NCBI GenBank assembly: GCA_016208305.1
Contig: JACQYI010000071.1
Location: 124,001-188,000, forward strand
Direction: 5' to 3'
Length of the DNA: 64,000 nucleotides
Source: Oscillatoriophycideae cyanobacterium NC_groundwater_1537_Pr4_S-0.65um_50_18
GTDB taxonomy: Bacteria; Cyanobacteriota; Cyanobacteriia; Elainellales; Elainellaceae
Shown: positions 47,229-55,319 of the stretch, in pieces
Layout of the letters: each line of letters starts with the position of its first letter
How positions within the stretch are numbered: position 1 is the stretch's first letter
Notes under the pieces: generated by a model
The model's database searches: none
Seen by the model: only the letters and a program-made list of their open reading frames with translations
What the model was told of the DNA's origin: nothing
Translations under genes and position numbers: made by a program

Positions 47229-47353
47229 TTTATTGCTTGGCTTGACTCTCTATTTGCTGAAATTCATTGACAATAGTCGTGGAATGTCAAGTTTTCTCTA
47301 AACCTTTCCTGATATTGGTTGAGTGCTAGACAATAGTTCGTCTTAACAAACTT

Positions 47354-47395
47354 GTGCGGCTCCACCCAAAACTACTGTTCTGGATGGAGCCGCAC
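47354..47395. terminator. GC-rich hairpin between the Imm8 and fasciclin genes
   Basis: An 11-bp perfect stem (GTGCGGCTCCA / TGGAGCCGCAC) around a 20-base loop. It lies between the convergent Imm8 and fasciclin genes and could end either transcript; there is no long T tract. Confidence 0.5.
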
Positions 47396-47521
47396 GGGTG
47401 CGATTCAGCTAAACTGCTTTGATTAACTAGGTTGCGTTAACCGATCGGCATAGATTCAAATATGTTCCTAGATTTCCATACTTGAGCTTCCGCACCTTTA
47501 CACTCTCCGATCGCTAAACCA

Positions 47522-48142
47522 TTACTGAGCGTTTAGAGTGGGAGGTAGCAGCACCTTGTCGATCGCATGAACAACGCCGTTGCTAGCGGTGATGTCTGTC
47601 TCGACTACTTTGGCATCGCCTACCGTCACTTCACCTGCGTTCTTGGTGATATTTACCGGAGCACCCTCTACGGTGTTGACTTCTCCAGGCGTGATATCGG
47701 CTGAGGTAACATTGCCAGGAACAACGTGGTAGCTAATCACTTGCTGAAGCTTGGCCTTGTTCTCAGGCAGCAAGAGCTGATCAAGCGTTCCGGCAGGCAG
47801 AGCTGCAAATGCCTCGTTGGTAGGAGCAAAGACCGTGTAAGGGCCTGTGCCACTCAGCGTGGCTTCTAGACCTGCGGCTTGAATTGCAGAGTTTAGGGTG
47901 CTGAAAGAGCTATTGTCAGCCACAACTTGGTCGAGAGTAGTGCTGCCACCCTGAGTTGGCGCTGTGCCATCAGACATGGTGCCATCCGCCATCGGGCTTT
48001 GGGGTGCTTCTGAGAGCGGTGATTCAGTCGTGGTTGTGGAGGCAGAATCTGTTCCGGCTGTGCAAGCTCCTAGGGTGGCAGCCAAGCCTAATCCGGCCAA
48101 TCCGACCATCAGCTTACTAGAAATCGAGTTTCTCTTCATCAT
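47522..48142 (-). CDS. Fasciclin-domain lipoprotein
   Basis: From the first Met of a Met-Met pair at 48142 the protein is 206 residues. A lipoprotein signal (KLMVGLAGLGLAATLGAC) places the modified Cys in LGAC, followed by a Ser/Thr-rich linker (residues about 30-75) and one fasciclin (FAS1) domain (LDQVVADNSSFSTLNSAIQA, GPYTVFAPTNEAFAALP, SYHVVPGNVTSADI, NGVVHAIDKVLLPP). The role is adhesion or matrix anchoring at the outer membrane or periplasm. TAGGAGAG lies just before the start and decides it against the longer frame to 48181. Confidence 0.92.
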   Translation of the reverse strand: MMKRNSISSKLMVGLAGLGLAATLGACTAGTDSASTTTTESPLSEAPQSPMADGTMSDGTAPTQGGSTTLDQVVADNSSFSTLNSAIQAAGLEATLSGTGPYTVFAPTNEAFAALPAGTLDQLLLPENKAKLQQVISYHVVPGNVTSADITPGEVNTVEGAPVNITKNAGEVTVGDAKVVETDITASNGVVHAIDKVLLPPTLNAQ

Positions 48143-48363
48143 CGTAACTCTCCTAACAAAATCCAAACTATGAAGCCTCACGCTCTGTGAGTACGGACTT
48201 CATATTTGTTTACATCCCATTACGATAGGAGATGCAGTTGGACAGAGTCGTCGTTCGTCTGGTAGAGATTCTAAGCAAGATAAAGCCTCCTTTAGACTGA
48301 TGGGCTTAACGGCTGAAGCAGAGTAGATGCCCGAACAGATATATGAGTCTGTGAAGCTAGACC

Positions 48364-50319
48364 TTAACCTGGTTGAGGATTTCCTAGCCAGAGCCAGCTT
48401 TCAAAATCGCTCGATCGCATTCCTGTGCCCGAAGGAAATATTAGATCGGTACGGGCTTCGGCAGTGCCTCGGCGGTTGCTGCCCGGTTGACCCAAGGCTT
48501 GTCCATCTAGGTAGAGGCGATCGCGTCCCCTTTCGCTCCAGATGACGTTTCCCCGCAGCCTGATCCGCAGCAATAGCCTTTCTTTGAGCAAAAACTCCCG
48601 TAGGCTAGAAATCTCCTGGCTAACGGGAAGCCAGCGAATAGTGTTGGCCGTGACGCTAATGTTGCCGTCGAGAATGAAGCTGGTATCGGCTGTGGTATTG
48701 GGTGAGTTAAAGCCCAAAGGGGATTCAAGATTGACGGTGAGGGTGGCTGGCGTCACTGTTCTGAGTCCGGCCTCTTGCTGAACAGGCGCAGCATCTAGGG
48801 TGATTTCTAATCCGTTTTTGAGTAACTCCTCTAGGGTCAACAGGTCATCATTGTTCCAGTTGGTGCGGATCACATGCATAGCATTTTGACCCGTCAGGGG
48901 CGGAAAGATGAGGCGGCAGTCATCCCGCAGGATCAGCCTTGTTCTGGCCGATCCCAGCAGCGCCAAACGGCAGTAATGATGGTGAATACCCAGAGGAGGC
49001 TGAGGCACAGGCGCGTTTGCCTGATCAGGCCACTCGACGGTACCTGTTGCTGTGCGTGCCGGAATCAGCCAATAGTCACCGGGTTTATAGGTGCCGTTGG
49101 AAAACTCAACTTCAATGCCGCCTTCGATCGCTACTCTAGAAGTCGAGATGGCAACGCCTGCCGTTGTCGCAGTGGCTCCGGTCTGATCCCAACGGCGCAG
49201 TTGAGGATGGCGACTGAGATCTAGGGCCGCGATCGGCATATCTGAGCGGATGGTGATCGTCTGAGCTGCCGGATCGACTTGCTCAATTTGCACAAGCTGC
49301 CCCGACTGCCCGCTGAGATCTTTGAGATCGTCAATCAGTTCGACCCATTGCCCGTTAGCAAATCCCAAAACTTCATCCAAGCCAACGTCTTGAACAGTGA
49401 TCGTTTGACCGCTGATGGCGACGATCGCCGTGACCACTGAGCCGTTGTCGCGCGACCATTTGAAGGTGGTTTTGGCTCCATCGCTCTGATGAATTTCAAC
49501 GCGATAGAGCTGATTTTCGAGGCGCTGATAGCCCGCACTAGGGGGAATTAGGCAAGGACTCTCTGGGGCGGTGGGCGAATGGGTAAACACGTTGAGTTTG
49601 CCGCTGCTGCGGCGAGTCAGCTTGTCCCACTCAGGCAGCGGGGTGCTGCAAGTCAGAGGCAAAGAGAGCGCTGCTATTTCTTGTTCGATCGCCGCCAATT
49701 TTTTCTGAACTTCTAGAATTTCGTCAAAGCGCTGATTCTCTTTCAGCTTTTGCAGTTCAACTTGCAGCTCTGCCTGTCGCCTTCTTAGCGTTTCGAGCTG
49801 CCGGGAAGAGTCGGGCAGGGCGATCGGCAGAAGTTTCACTTGCCAGATTGTTTTGCTGCGGGTGGTGGTATCGGCTCCGCCTAGAGCGACTTCTCGTAGC
49901 TGCGGGTCATCAAGGGCGGTCAGGTGCCGCTGCCACACATCCAGATAGACGACCCAGCCCCCCGGATTGCTCAACAGCTTTTCTTCGGTGGGTAAATCGG
50001 CTAAGTCGGCAGTCCAGGGCAGATCGGGCTGCGATCGATAGTTGCGATCCTGCTCGTTCTCGCAGAGAATACCGTCAACGTAATAGCGGCCTTTGGTGAT
50101 CGTTAGGGTTTTGCCGTCGGTGGTGATGGCAAAGCCTGCGGCGTTGAGGGGTGCGCCACAGGTGCCAATGACATCCTGGGTCTGGGTCTTAATGCGGTGC
50201 TGATCGATCGATCGCTGTTCGTTCCAGTCGGCATCGACTTGAACCCGTCCCTGCTGCATCAGTACGGCACTGTAGTGTTTTTGGGCATCGAAGGTTTGAC
50301 GACTAAAATCACCCTTCAT
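48364..50319 (-). CDS. Injection-system distal protein, DUF6519
   Basis: A 651-residue protein of the DUF6519 family, found in phage-tail-like and extracellular contractile injection gene clusters. The N-terminus MKGDFSRQTFDAQKHYSAVL and VQVDADWNEQRSID is diagnostic. Residues about 175-215 form a coiled coil (RRRQAELQVELQKLKENQRF). The rest is beta-rich (ITVQDVGLDEVLGFANGQWV). It is the last gene of the cluster and is likely a baseplate-peripheral or fibre-type component. The start is supported by AGGAG 6 bases upstream. The gap to the previous gene is 121 bases, larger than elsewhere in the operon. Confidence 0.8.
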   Translation of the reverse strand: MKGDFSRQTFDAQKHYSAVLMQQGRVQVDADWNEQRSIDQHRIKTQTQDVIGTCGAPLNAAGFAITTDGKTLTITKGRYYVDGILCENEQDRNYRSQPDLPWTADLADLPTEEKLLSNPGGWVVYLDVWQRHLTALDDPQLREVALGGADTTTRSKTIWQVKLLPIALPDSSRQLETLRRRQAELQVELQKLKENQRFDEILEVQKKLAAIEQEIAALSLPLTCSTPLPEWDKLTRRSSGKLNVFTHSPTAPESPCLIPPSAGYQRLENQLYRVEIHQSDGAKTTFKWSRDNGSVVTAIVAISGQTITVQDVGLDEVLGFANGQWVELIDDLKDLSGQSGQLVQIEQVDPAAQTITIRSDMPIAALDLSRHPQLRRWDQTGATATTAGVAISTSRVAIEGGIEVEFSNGTYKPGDYWLIPARTATGTVEWPDQANAPVPQPPLGIHHHYCRLALLGSARTRLILRDDCRLIFPPLTGQNAMHVIRTNWNNDDLLTLEELLKNGLEITLDAAPVQQEAGLRTVTPATLTVNLESPLGFNSPNTTADTSFILDGNISVTANTIRWLPVSQEISSLREFLLKERLLLRIRLRGNVIWSERGRDRLYLDGQALGQPGSNRRGTAEARTDLIFPSGTGMRSSDFESWLWLGNPQPG

Positions 50320-50440
50320 AGGAGGCTCCTGGGTTTTGGATGTTGGAGGTTGGAAGTTGAATTTCGCAAGCGGGCGAAGTTAGCGCTGCTGGAATTTGAG
50401 GCACTTTCACGCCGCACTTTTATGAGCCTGTCATGCGCCT

Positions 50441-52600
50441 TTATGTGACATAAAAAATGCCTGCTTCTAGGCCGAAGCGTAGATATTCATCGAGGCGCAC
50501 CCGCAGATTCATCTCTCGCTGGGGCTGGTAGAGGTCATGAAAGGCACCCATTTCGGCTTCATCGTCAGCTCCCTGACGAATTTCGGGGGCGCAGCGGCGG
50601 CTGAGCTGTGCGTAGCCCGGATCGCCATAGCGGGTAGAGGTAAACAGAGGAGTCAGCCGAGCTTGAATCGCGTTGCGTTCGGCAGCAGAAAGCAGGGTAA
50701 AGGCACTGAGCTGGAGTTGGGTCGCCCGCTGCGTCAGCGCCAGTTCAGGCTGACAGCGATAGCGCTGAGCCACCTGAGAGTCGATGGGCAGATAGCAAAA
50801 CCGCACACAGCCCTTTTGCCGCCGGGTGGCGATCGCCTTGCCGACCAAAATGCTGTTGCTGGCTTCTAGGCTGCGGACGGTAGTGCTGCCGAACAGAGTG
50901 CTGGTTTGCAGCGTCGTGTCGGTGTTGGTGGCGATCGCTCCCTCTACAATGCTGTTGCTGATCTGAAGCTGGGGCACTTGTTCGGAGAGGGTGATGGCTC
51001 TACAGATGCTCTGGGTGAGGTGCAGGGCAAGCTGGGGATTGGCGTCCGCTAGGATTGTTCCTCTGAAGGTGCAGTCTGCAATGTGGAGGCTGCCCAGATT
51101 GCCTTCTGCGATCGCCAAACCTCCTTCTACCAGCAATCCACTGAGGATGAGCTGCCCCAAAGCCGTAGTTTGTGGCTCGACAGGATGCTGCACCGTCAGA
51201 TCGCCTTGCAGATGCGGTCGCAGACCCACGGGCACGAGGCTTCCTGGCAGCCGCTGCATTTGTCCGGGAAGATCGGGGTGATCGACTTCTAGCCAATCGG
51301 CAGCGACAATGAGCAACTGACTCCCGGCAGTGAGGCTGATGCTGGGAAAGGCTTCAGAGTAAGTGCCGTTGTCCAAAATGGCGATGATGCCATTGCTGCC
51401 CGGAGGCTGGCTATTCCAGGCAGCGATCGCCTCGCTGACGCTGGCAAAAATCTGATCGGCAACGGCAGGCTTGGTCTGGCTGACGCCCACCTGCCAAGTG
51501 ACAGGGCGCTGCAACAGCGGCAAAACGGAGGTACTGCGATCGTAGGAGCCGCCCCCCATCGCGTGACTAAAGCCGTAGGTATAGGTGACGGCGACCCGTT
51601 GCGGCAGGACTCCCAACGGCAGGGTTAACCGCCCCAAAACCGGGTCGATGGCGGCTTGGATGGGGGCTTGCGGTCTGCGCCAGTCGCTTAAGTCACAGAT
51701 CTGGAGGTCTTCGGGCTTAACGGCAGTTGGCTGATCAAGAAAGACCTGAAAAACATCGGCGCTACTGTCCTGAAAGTAGGTTTGGGAGATGGGCTGAGCA
51801 GTGGCGATCGCTTCTCGACGGGCTTCTAGCTCTGTATATAGCTCACGCCGTGAGAGGGGAGCCGTAAAGTCTTTTGGCTCAGCCTGCGTCAATTCTGATA
51901 TGGGCTGAGATTGATGAATTTGAGGCTGATTAAACAGCGGCGCATCCAGACCCAGTGGATTGAAGGTGTAGCGACCGTCAGCTGCGATCGCCCTTGCGAC
52001 TCCCTGAACCATGCGATATCCTTGCAGCCGCCACAGAAAAACACCGATATTGGGAATATTGTAGCGACCTTGCTGACTCTCAATCCGGCGAACATCCAGG
52101 GTATGGGCGAGACAATCGAAAGGGGTATTGATTCGCTCTAGAGACTGCCAGCGTCGCAGATCGGGCGTTTGGGTATGTTGAGGACGGATATGGTTGAGAA
52201 ACTGCGTCGTGCCCAAGTGCTGAAAGAATTCCACCACGGTTGCCTCCCATCCGGTGACATCTTGGGCAAGCTGTGCCAGGACAGAAGCAGTTCCTTTGCG
52301 GCGACGATAGCCGATCGTGTTAGCGACTTCGGCACGCGGGCTGCTTAGAGTAGTGGTGACACCATGCAGCGATCGATAGCCAATTAAATCTCCCAGATAA
52401 GGCACCACCCAATCGGCGCAGGTTTCAATGAACTGATCCTCATACAGCTGATCAAGATTCTCGTCTAAGACGGCAATTTGTTGGGCGATTGCCGATAGGA
52501 CGGCCTTGAGAGGTTCGCCTTGTTCTGCATCTCGAATGCGGTAAATATCGGGGAGAAGGTCGTAAAGCCGTTGGGTATCAAAGCGTTGGGTGTTACTCAT
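50441..52600 (-). CDS. Injection-system gpI-type tail protein with predicted beta-helix
   Basis: A 719-residue baseplate-attached protein. Residues about 1-200 look like the phage tail protein I region (YDLLPDIYRIRDAEQGEPL, DLIGYRSLHGV, RRRKGTASVLAQLAQDVTGW), which joins the baseplate wedge. Residues about 390-610 have short repeated strands (LILSGLLVEGGLAIAEGNLG, LHIADCTFRGTIL, LQISNSIVEGAI, TSTLFGSTTV, LEASNSILVGKAI) typical of a right-handed beta-helix, as in receptor-binding or scaffold parts of tails. This fusion would project from the baseplate and could contact the target or a membrane; that role is inferred. Confidence 0.78.
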   Translation of the reverse strand: MSNTQRFDTQRLYDLLPDIYRIRDAEQGEPLKAVLSAIAQQIAVLDENLDQLYEDQFIETCADWVVPYLGDLIGYRSLHGVTTTLSSPRAEVANTIGYRRRKGTASVLAQLAQDVTGWEATVVEFFQHLGTTQFLNHIRPQHTQTPDLRRWQSLERINTPFDCLAHTLDVRRIESQQGRYNIPNIGVFLWRLQGYRMVQGVARAIAADGRYTFNPLGLDAPLFNQPQIHQSQPISELTQAEPKDFTAPLSRRELYTELEARREAIATAQPISQTYFQDSSADVFQVFLDQPTAVKPEDLQICDLSDWRRPQAPIQAAIDPVLGRLTLPLGVLPQRVAVTYTYGFSHAMGGGSYDRSTSVLPLLQRPVTWQVGVSQTKPAVADQIFASVSEAIAAWNSQPPGSNGIIAILDNGTYSEAFPSISLTAGSQLLIVAADWLEVDHPDLPGQMQRLPGSLVPVGLRPHLQGDLTVQHPVEPQTTALGQLILSGLLVEGGLAIAEGNLGSLHIADCTFRGTILADANPQLALHLTQSICRAITLSEQVPQLQISNSIVEGAIATNTDTTLQTSTLFGSTTVRSLEASNSILVGKAIATRRQKGCVRFCYLPIDSQVAQRYRCQPELALTQRATQLQLSAFTLLSAAERNAIQARLTPLFTSTRYGDPGYAQLSRRCAPEIRQGADDEAEMGAFHDLYQPQREMNLRVRLDEYLRFGLEAGIFYVT

Positions 52601-52612
52601 GGCGTTACTTTT

Positions 52613-52679
52613 GGGAGGGAGAGGGAGAGTGGGAGTGAGTGGGAGTGGGGGAGGGTGGGAGAGTGGGTAAGGGGGAGGG
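52613..52679 (+). repeat. GA/GT-rich low-complexity tract
   Basis: 67 bases of GGGAG, GAGTGG and GGGTGGG units between the tail-protein gene and the second gpJ-type gene. It separates two co-directional genes of the injection operon; no function is known. Confidence 0.75.
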
Positions 52680-55319
52680 TTAGGGTGAGGCTAGGATATG
52701 GGCTAGGCTGGCGGGATCAAGGGTGAGGAGTTCGGCGGCGGCGATCGACATTGCGGCTCCGGGTTGGGGAGCTGCCGCAGCTAAGAGCGGCTGAAGGCTG
52801 GGGCTATTCTCAAAGCGATAAAGCTGATCGACATCTACGGCGACTACACCTGCCACGGCCTGCATGACGGCTATGACTTGACTCAGAGCCACGCCTTCAC
52901 CTAGCGATCGCGCCTCAAAGCTAAACTGATGGCGTAGCTGCTGCCGCACGTTCTCTAAAACGAGGTCAGGACGGTAATCGGCATCGATTTTGACTTGAGC
53001 GGCCAGCCGAAAAAAGGCCGGACGGTAGGGCTGCACCCGCAAAGGCACATAGGGATCTCCAGATTTCTGCATCTGCTCCAGCAGGTTTTTGTAGAGGGGG
53101 CTATCGGGCTGGAGGGGAGTGCCGTTGGCGGCAGCGATCGTGACCCAAACGCCTCGCTGCTGTCCGTTCCAAGTCCAGGTGGCTAGTGCTTTAGCAATTC
53201 CGGCAAAGGCGCGGGCAAAGTCTTCGTAGTCCTGCAATGAGACAATGCGATCGAAGGTCAATACGGTCAGGGGGGCGTTACGCCGCGCCTGATCTAGCCC
53301 TTCTGGATCTTCGGCACCCTCGGCATCCTGGGGATTGATCACACCTTTGACTCCCAAAGGCCGGGTCATGAGCAGACTCAACTGTCCGGCTTTCACCAGC
53401 CCGCTCAGCCCGATGCCTTTGCGATAGGTGGCGGTAATGTTCTCCTGCCCGCTAGGAGGACGCGCTCCCGTTTGGCCATCTCCAAAGGCGATCGTGGTTT
53501 TGCCCTCTGGACTGATGCGGCTAACGAAAACGCGATCGGGTCCCTGCCCGTACAAGGTCGGCACTTCGTGCCACAGCAGATCGTTGACCCGCACCTGAAG
53601 CGTTGAGGCGCTGCCGCTAGGGGTCGAGGCGCTGATGTAAGTCAGAGGCGGCTGGCGTAGGGAAAATTTTGCATAGCTCTGGCTGACATCGCCGCTGCCT
53701 AGCACCTCTCGCACCGTTTCCCCGTGGGTAGCTAGAGCGACATTGGCGTTGATCGTGACGGTGGTGCGGCGGTAGGAATGCAGCAGATCTTTGCCTAAAC
53801 CAATTTGGGTGCGCCCGTTGATGATTTGCAGATCTGCGATCGCCATCACTTCACTTTCAACGCTTTTGAGATCGGTGCGTTCTCCAGTCAGGATGGCTTT
53901 TTGTCCCACTTTTAGCTCTGGATAGTAGCCATTCAGCAACAGCGTGCTGCCCCGAATCGGGTCAGGATGGGGTAATTCTGCCAGCTCCAGCGGTTCACTT
54001 TGGACATAAACCGTGGTTTTTCGCAGCAGTGGAAAATTATCGGCATTCCACCATTCGCTATCCAAAGTCAGCACCGTGGTTTTTCCGCTCATGCCGTAAT
54101 CGGTACGAGGACGGGTATTCACCTGGGTCACTTTACGAATCTTCGGTTCGGAAAAATCAGAGTTGTGAAGGGCAATAAAGCTGCCGACCGTGATCTCCTC
54201 ATAGGTGCTATCTAAGGAAATTTTGTTTTTAGCTTCTGTTCCCGCCAGTGGCCATTCTGAGGTTGCCAGCGTGCCGTCATCATTGCGATTCGGCTTGCCC
54301 GCTTCATCATAGGTAAGTCGGGGTGGGGCATTGTAGCCAAAGGGGGCAGCGATCGCCCGGAAGGCAAACACGCCCGTCGGGGTGGCAGGCTGCGCCAGAG
54401 CGGCAATGGCTCCTTTTAGCTGGGTGAGATTCCAGCCTTGAAACAGCGCATAGGAGGCTAGGTCACTCTGCTTCCAAGTCTGATGGGCGATCGTGCTTTG
54501 AATCGTGGTGTTGGTCAACGGCTGCGCGGTGAGGGTAAAGGCCGCCGTTGCCGAGGGCAGCAGAAAATACAGCGGCGGGATGGGTGGCACTTCTAAATCA
54601 GCGATCGTCTGCTGTGTGGCGTTGTCTACCCCGACCTGCCGAATCCGCCGAAACGCTTTCTCGGTTTCTGTCACCAGCAGCAAGCCTCCCCCAGGTTTTA
54701 GGCGGGTGTTGTTGCCGACCAACCGAATAGAGGACATCCCTTTAGACACGATCTGGGGCAATGTCTGCTGGGGCTTGAGGGCGTTCCAGTCTGCCCGCGC
54801 CTCGATCGTTTCTACAGTTTCAAAGGTCTGTGCCTGTTCGCCCGGTTGGGGAACGCTTTGCACCTTTGCGCCGCTAACGATTGTCGTCTGCGGGGTCGCG
54901 CCGATGGCATCCTCAAGGGTAAAGGCCAGATGGGTACTGGCGGCGACGCCGGGACGCAGCTCATAGCCGATCAGCCTCGCCAAATACAGCAGCGACAGCC
55001 GTTCTGTGGCGGTACGCAAATAGGACTCATTGGCAATGCGCTCCTGGTAAAAGGTCAGCACATCCGCTACGGTTGCCCAGGCATCCAGCAGGGCGATCGC
55101 CAGATCATCATCTTCGCGGGTCTTGAGCTGGGAATCTGCCAGACTCGCCAGCAGGCTGTGCTTGAACTGGGGCTGCGTGCCGACGCGATAGGCGATCGCA
55201 TCCAATCCGGGACGGTTAGCAATCTCGACCGGGGTTTGCGCTGTGATGCCTTGGCAGCAGCCGCAGTCGTCTAGCCCTGGGGAAGCCGAGTCAGTCTGTG
55301 AGCGGTTTGCGTTCATCAT
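52680..55319 (-). CDS. Injection-system baseplate assembly protein (gpJ-like, second)
   Basis: An 879-residue putative baseplate assembly protein. The N-terminal part has GLDAIAYRVGTQPQFKHSLL and LLDAWATVADVLTFYQERIA, the C-terminal part the baseplate-J pattern (VFVSRISPEGKTTIAFGDGQ, TATYRKGIGLSGLVKAGQLS, FDRIVSLQDYEDFARAFAG, PLRVQPYRPAFFRL). With the protein encoded upstream it forms the wedge pair (Afp11/Afp12-like) around the hub. It overlaps the upstream gene by 4 bases (ATGA), which indicates coupled translation. The length is usual for this class. Confidence 0.87.
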   Translation of the reverse strand: MMNANRSQTDSASPGLDDCGCCQGITAQTPVEIANRPGLDAIAYRVGTQPQFKHSLLASLADSQLKTREDDDLAIALLDAWATVADVLTFYQERIANESYLRTATERLSLLYLARLIGYELRPGVAASTHLAFTLEDAIGATPQTTIVSGAKVQSVPQPGEQAQTFETVETIEARADWNALKPQQTLPQIVSKGMSSIRLVGNNTRLKPGGGLLLVTETEKAFRRIRQVGVDNATQQTIADLEVPPIPPLYFLLPSATAAFTLTAQPLTNTTIQSTIAHQTWKQSDLASYALFQGWNLTQLKGAIAALAQPATPTGVFAFRAIAAPFGYNAPPRLTYDEAGKPNRNDDGTLATSEWPLAGTEAKNKISLDSTYEEITVGSFIALHNSDFSEPKIRKVTQVNTRPRTDYGMSGKTTVLTLDSEWWNADNFPLLRKTTVYVQSEPLELAELPHPDPIRGSTLLLNGYYPELKVGQKAILTGERTDLKSVESEVMAIADLQIINGRTQIGLGKDLLHSYRRTTVTINANVALATHGETVREVLGSGDVSQSYAKFSLRQPPLTYISASTPSGSASTLQVRVNDLLWHEVPTLYGQGPDRVFVSRISPEGKTTIAFGDGQTGARPPSGQENITATYRKGIGLSGLVKAGQLSLLMTRPLGVKGVINPQDAEGAEDPEGLDQARRNAPLTVLTFDRIVSLQDYEDFARAFAGIAKALATWTWNGQQRGVWVTIAAANGTPLQPDSPLYKNLLEQMQKSGDPYVPLRVQPYRPAFFRLAAQVKIDADYRPDLVLENVRQQLRHQFSFEARSLGEGVALSQVIAVMQAVAGVVAVDVDQLYRFENSPSLQPLLAAAAPQPGAAMSIAAAELLTLDPASLAHILASP

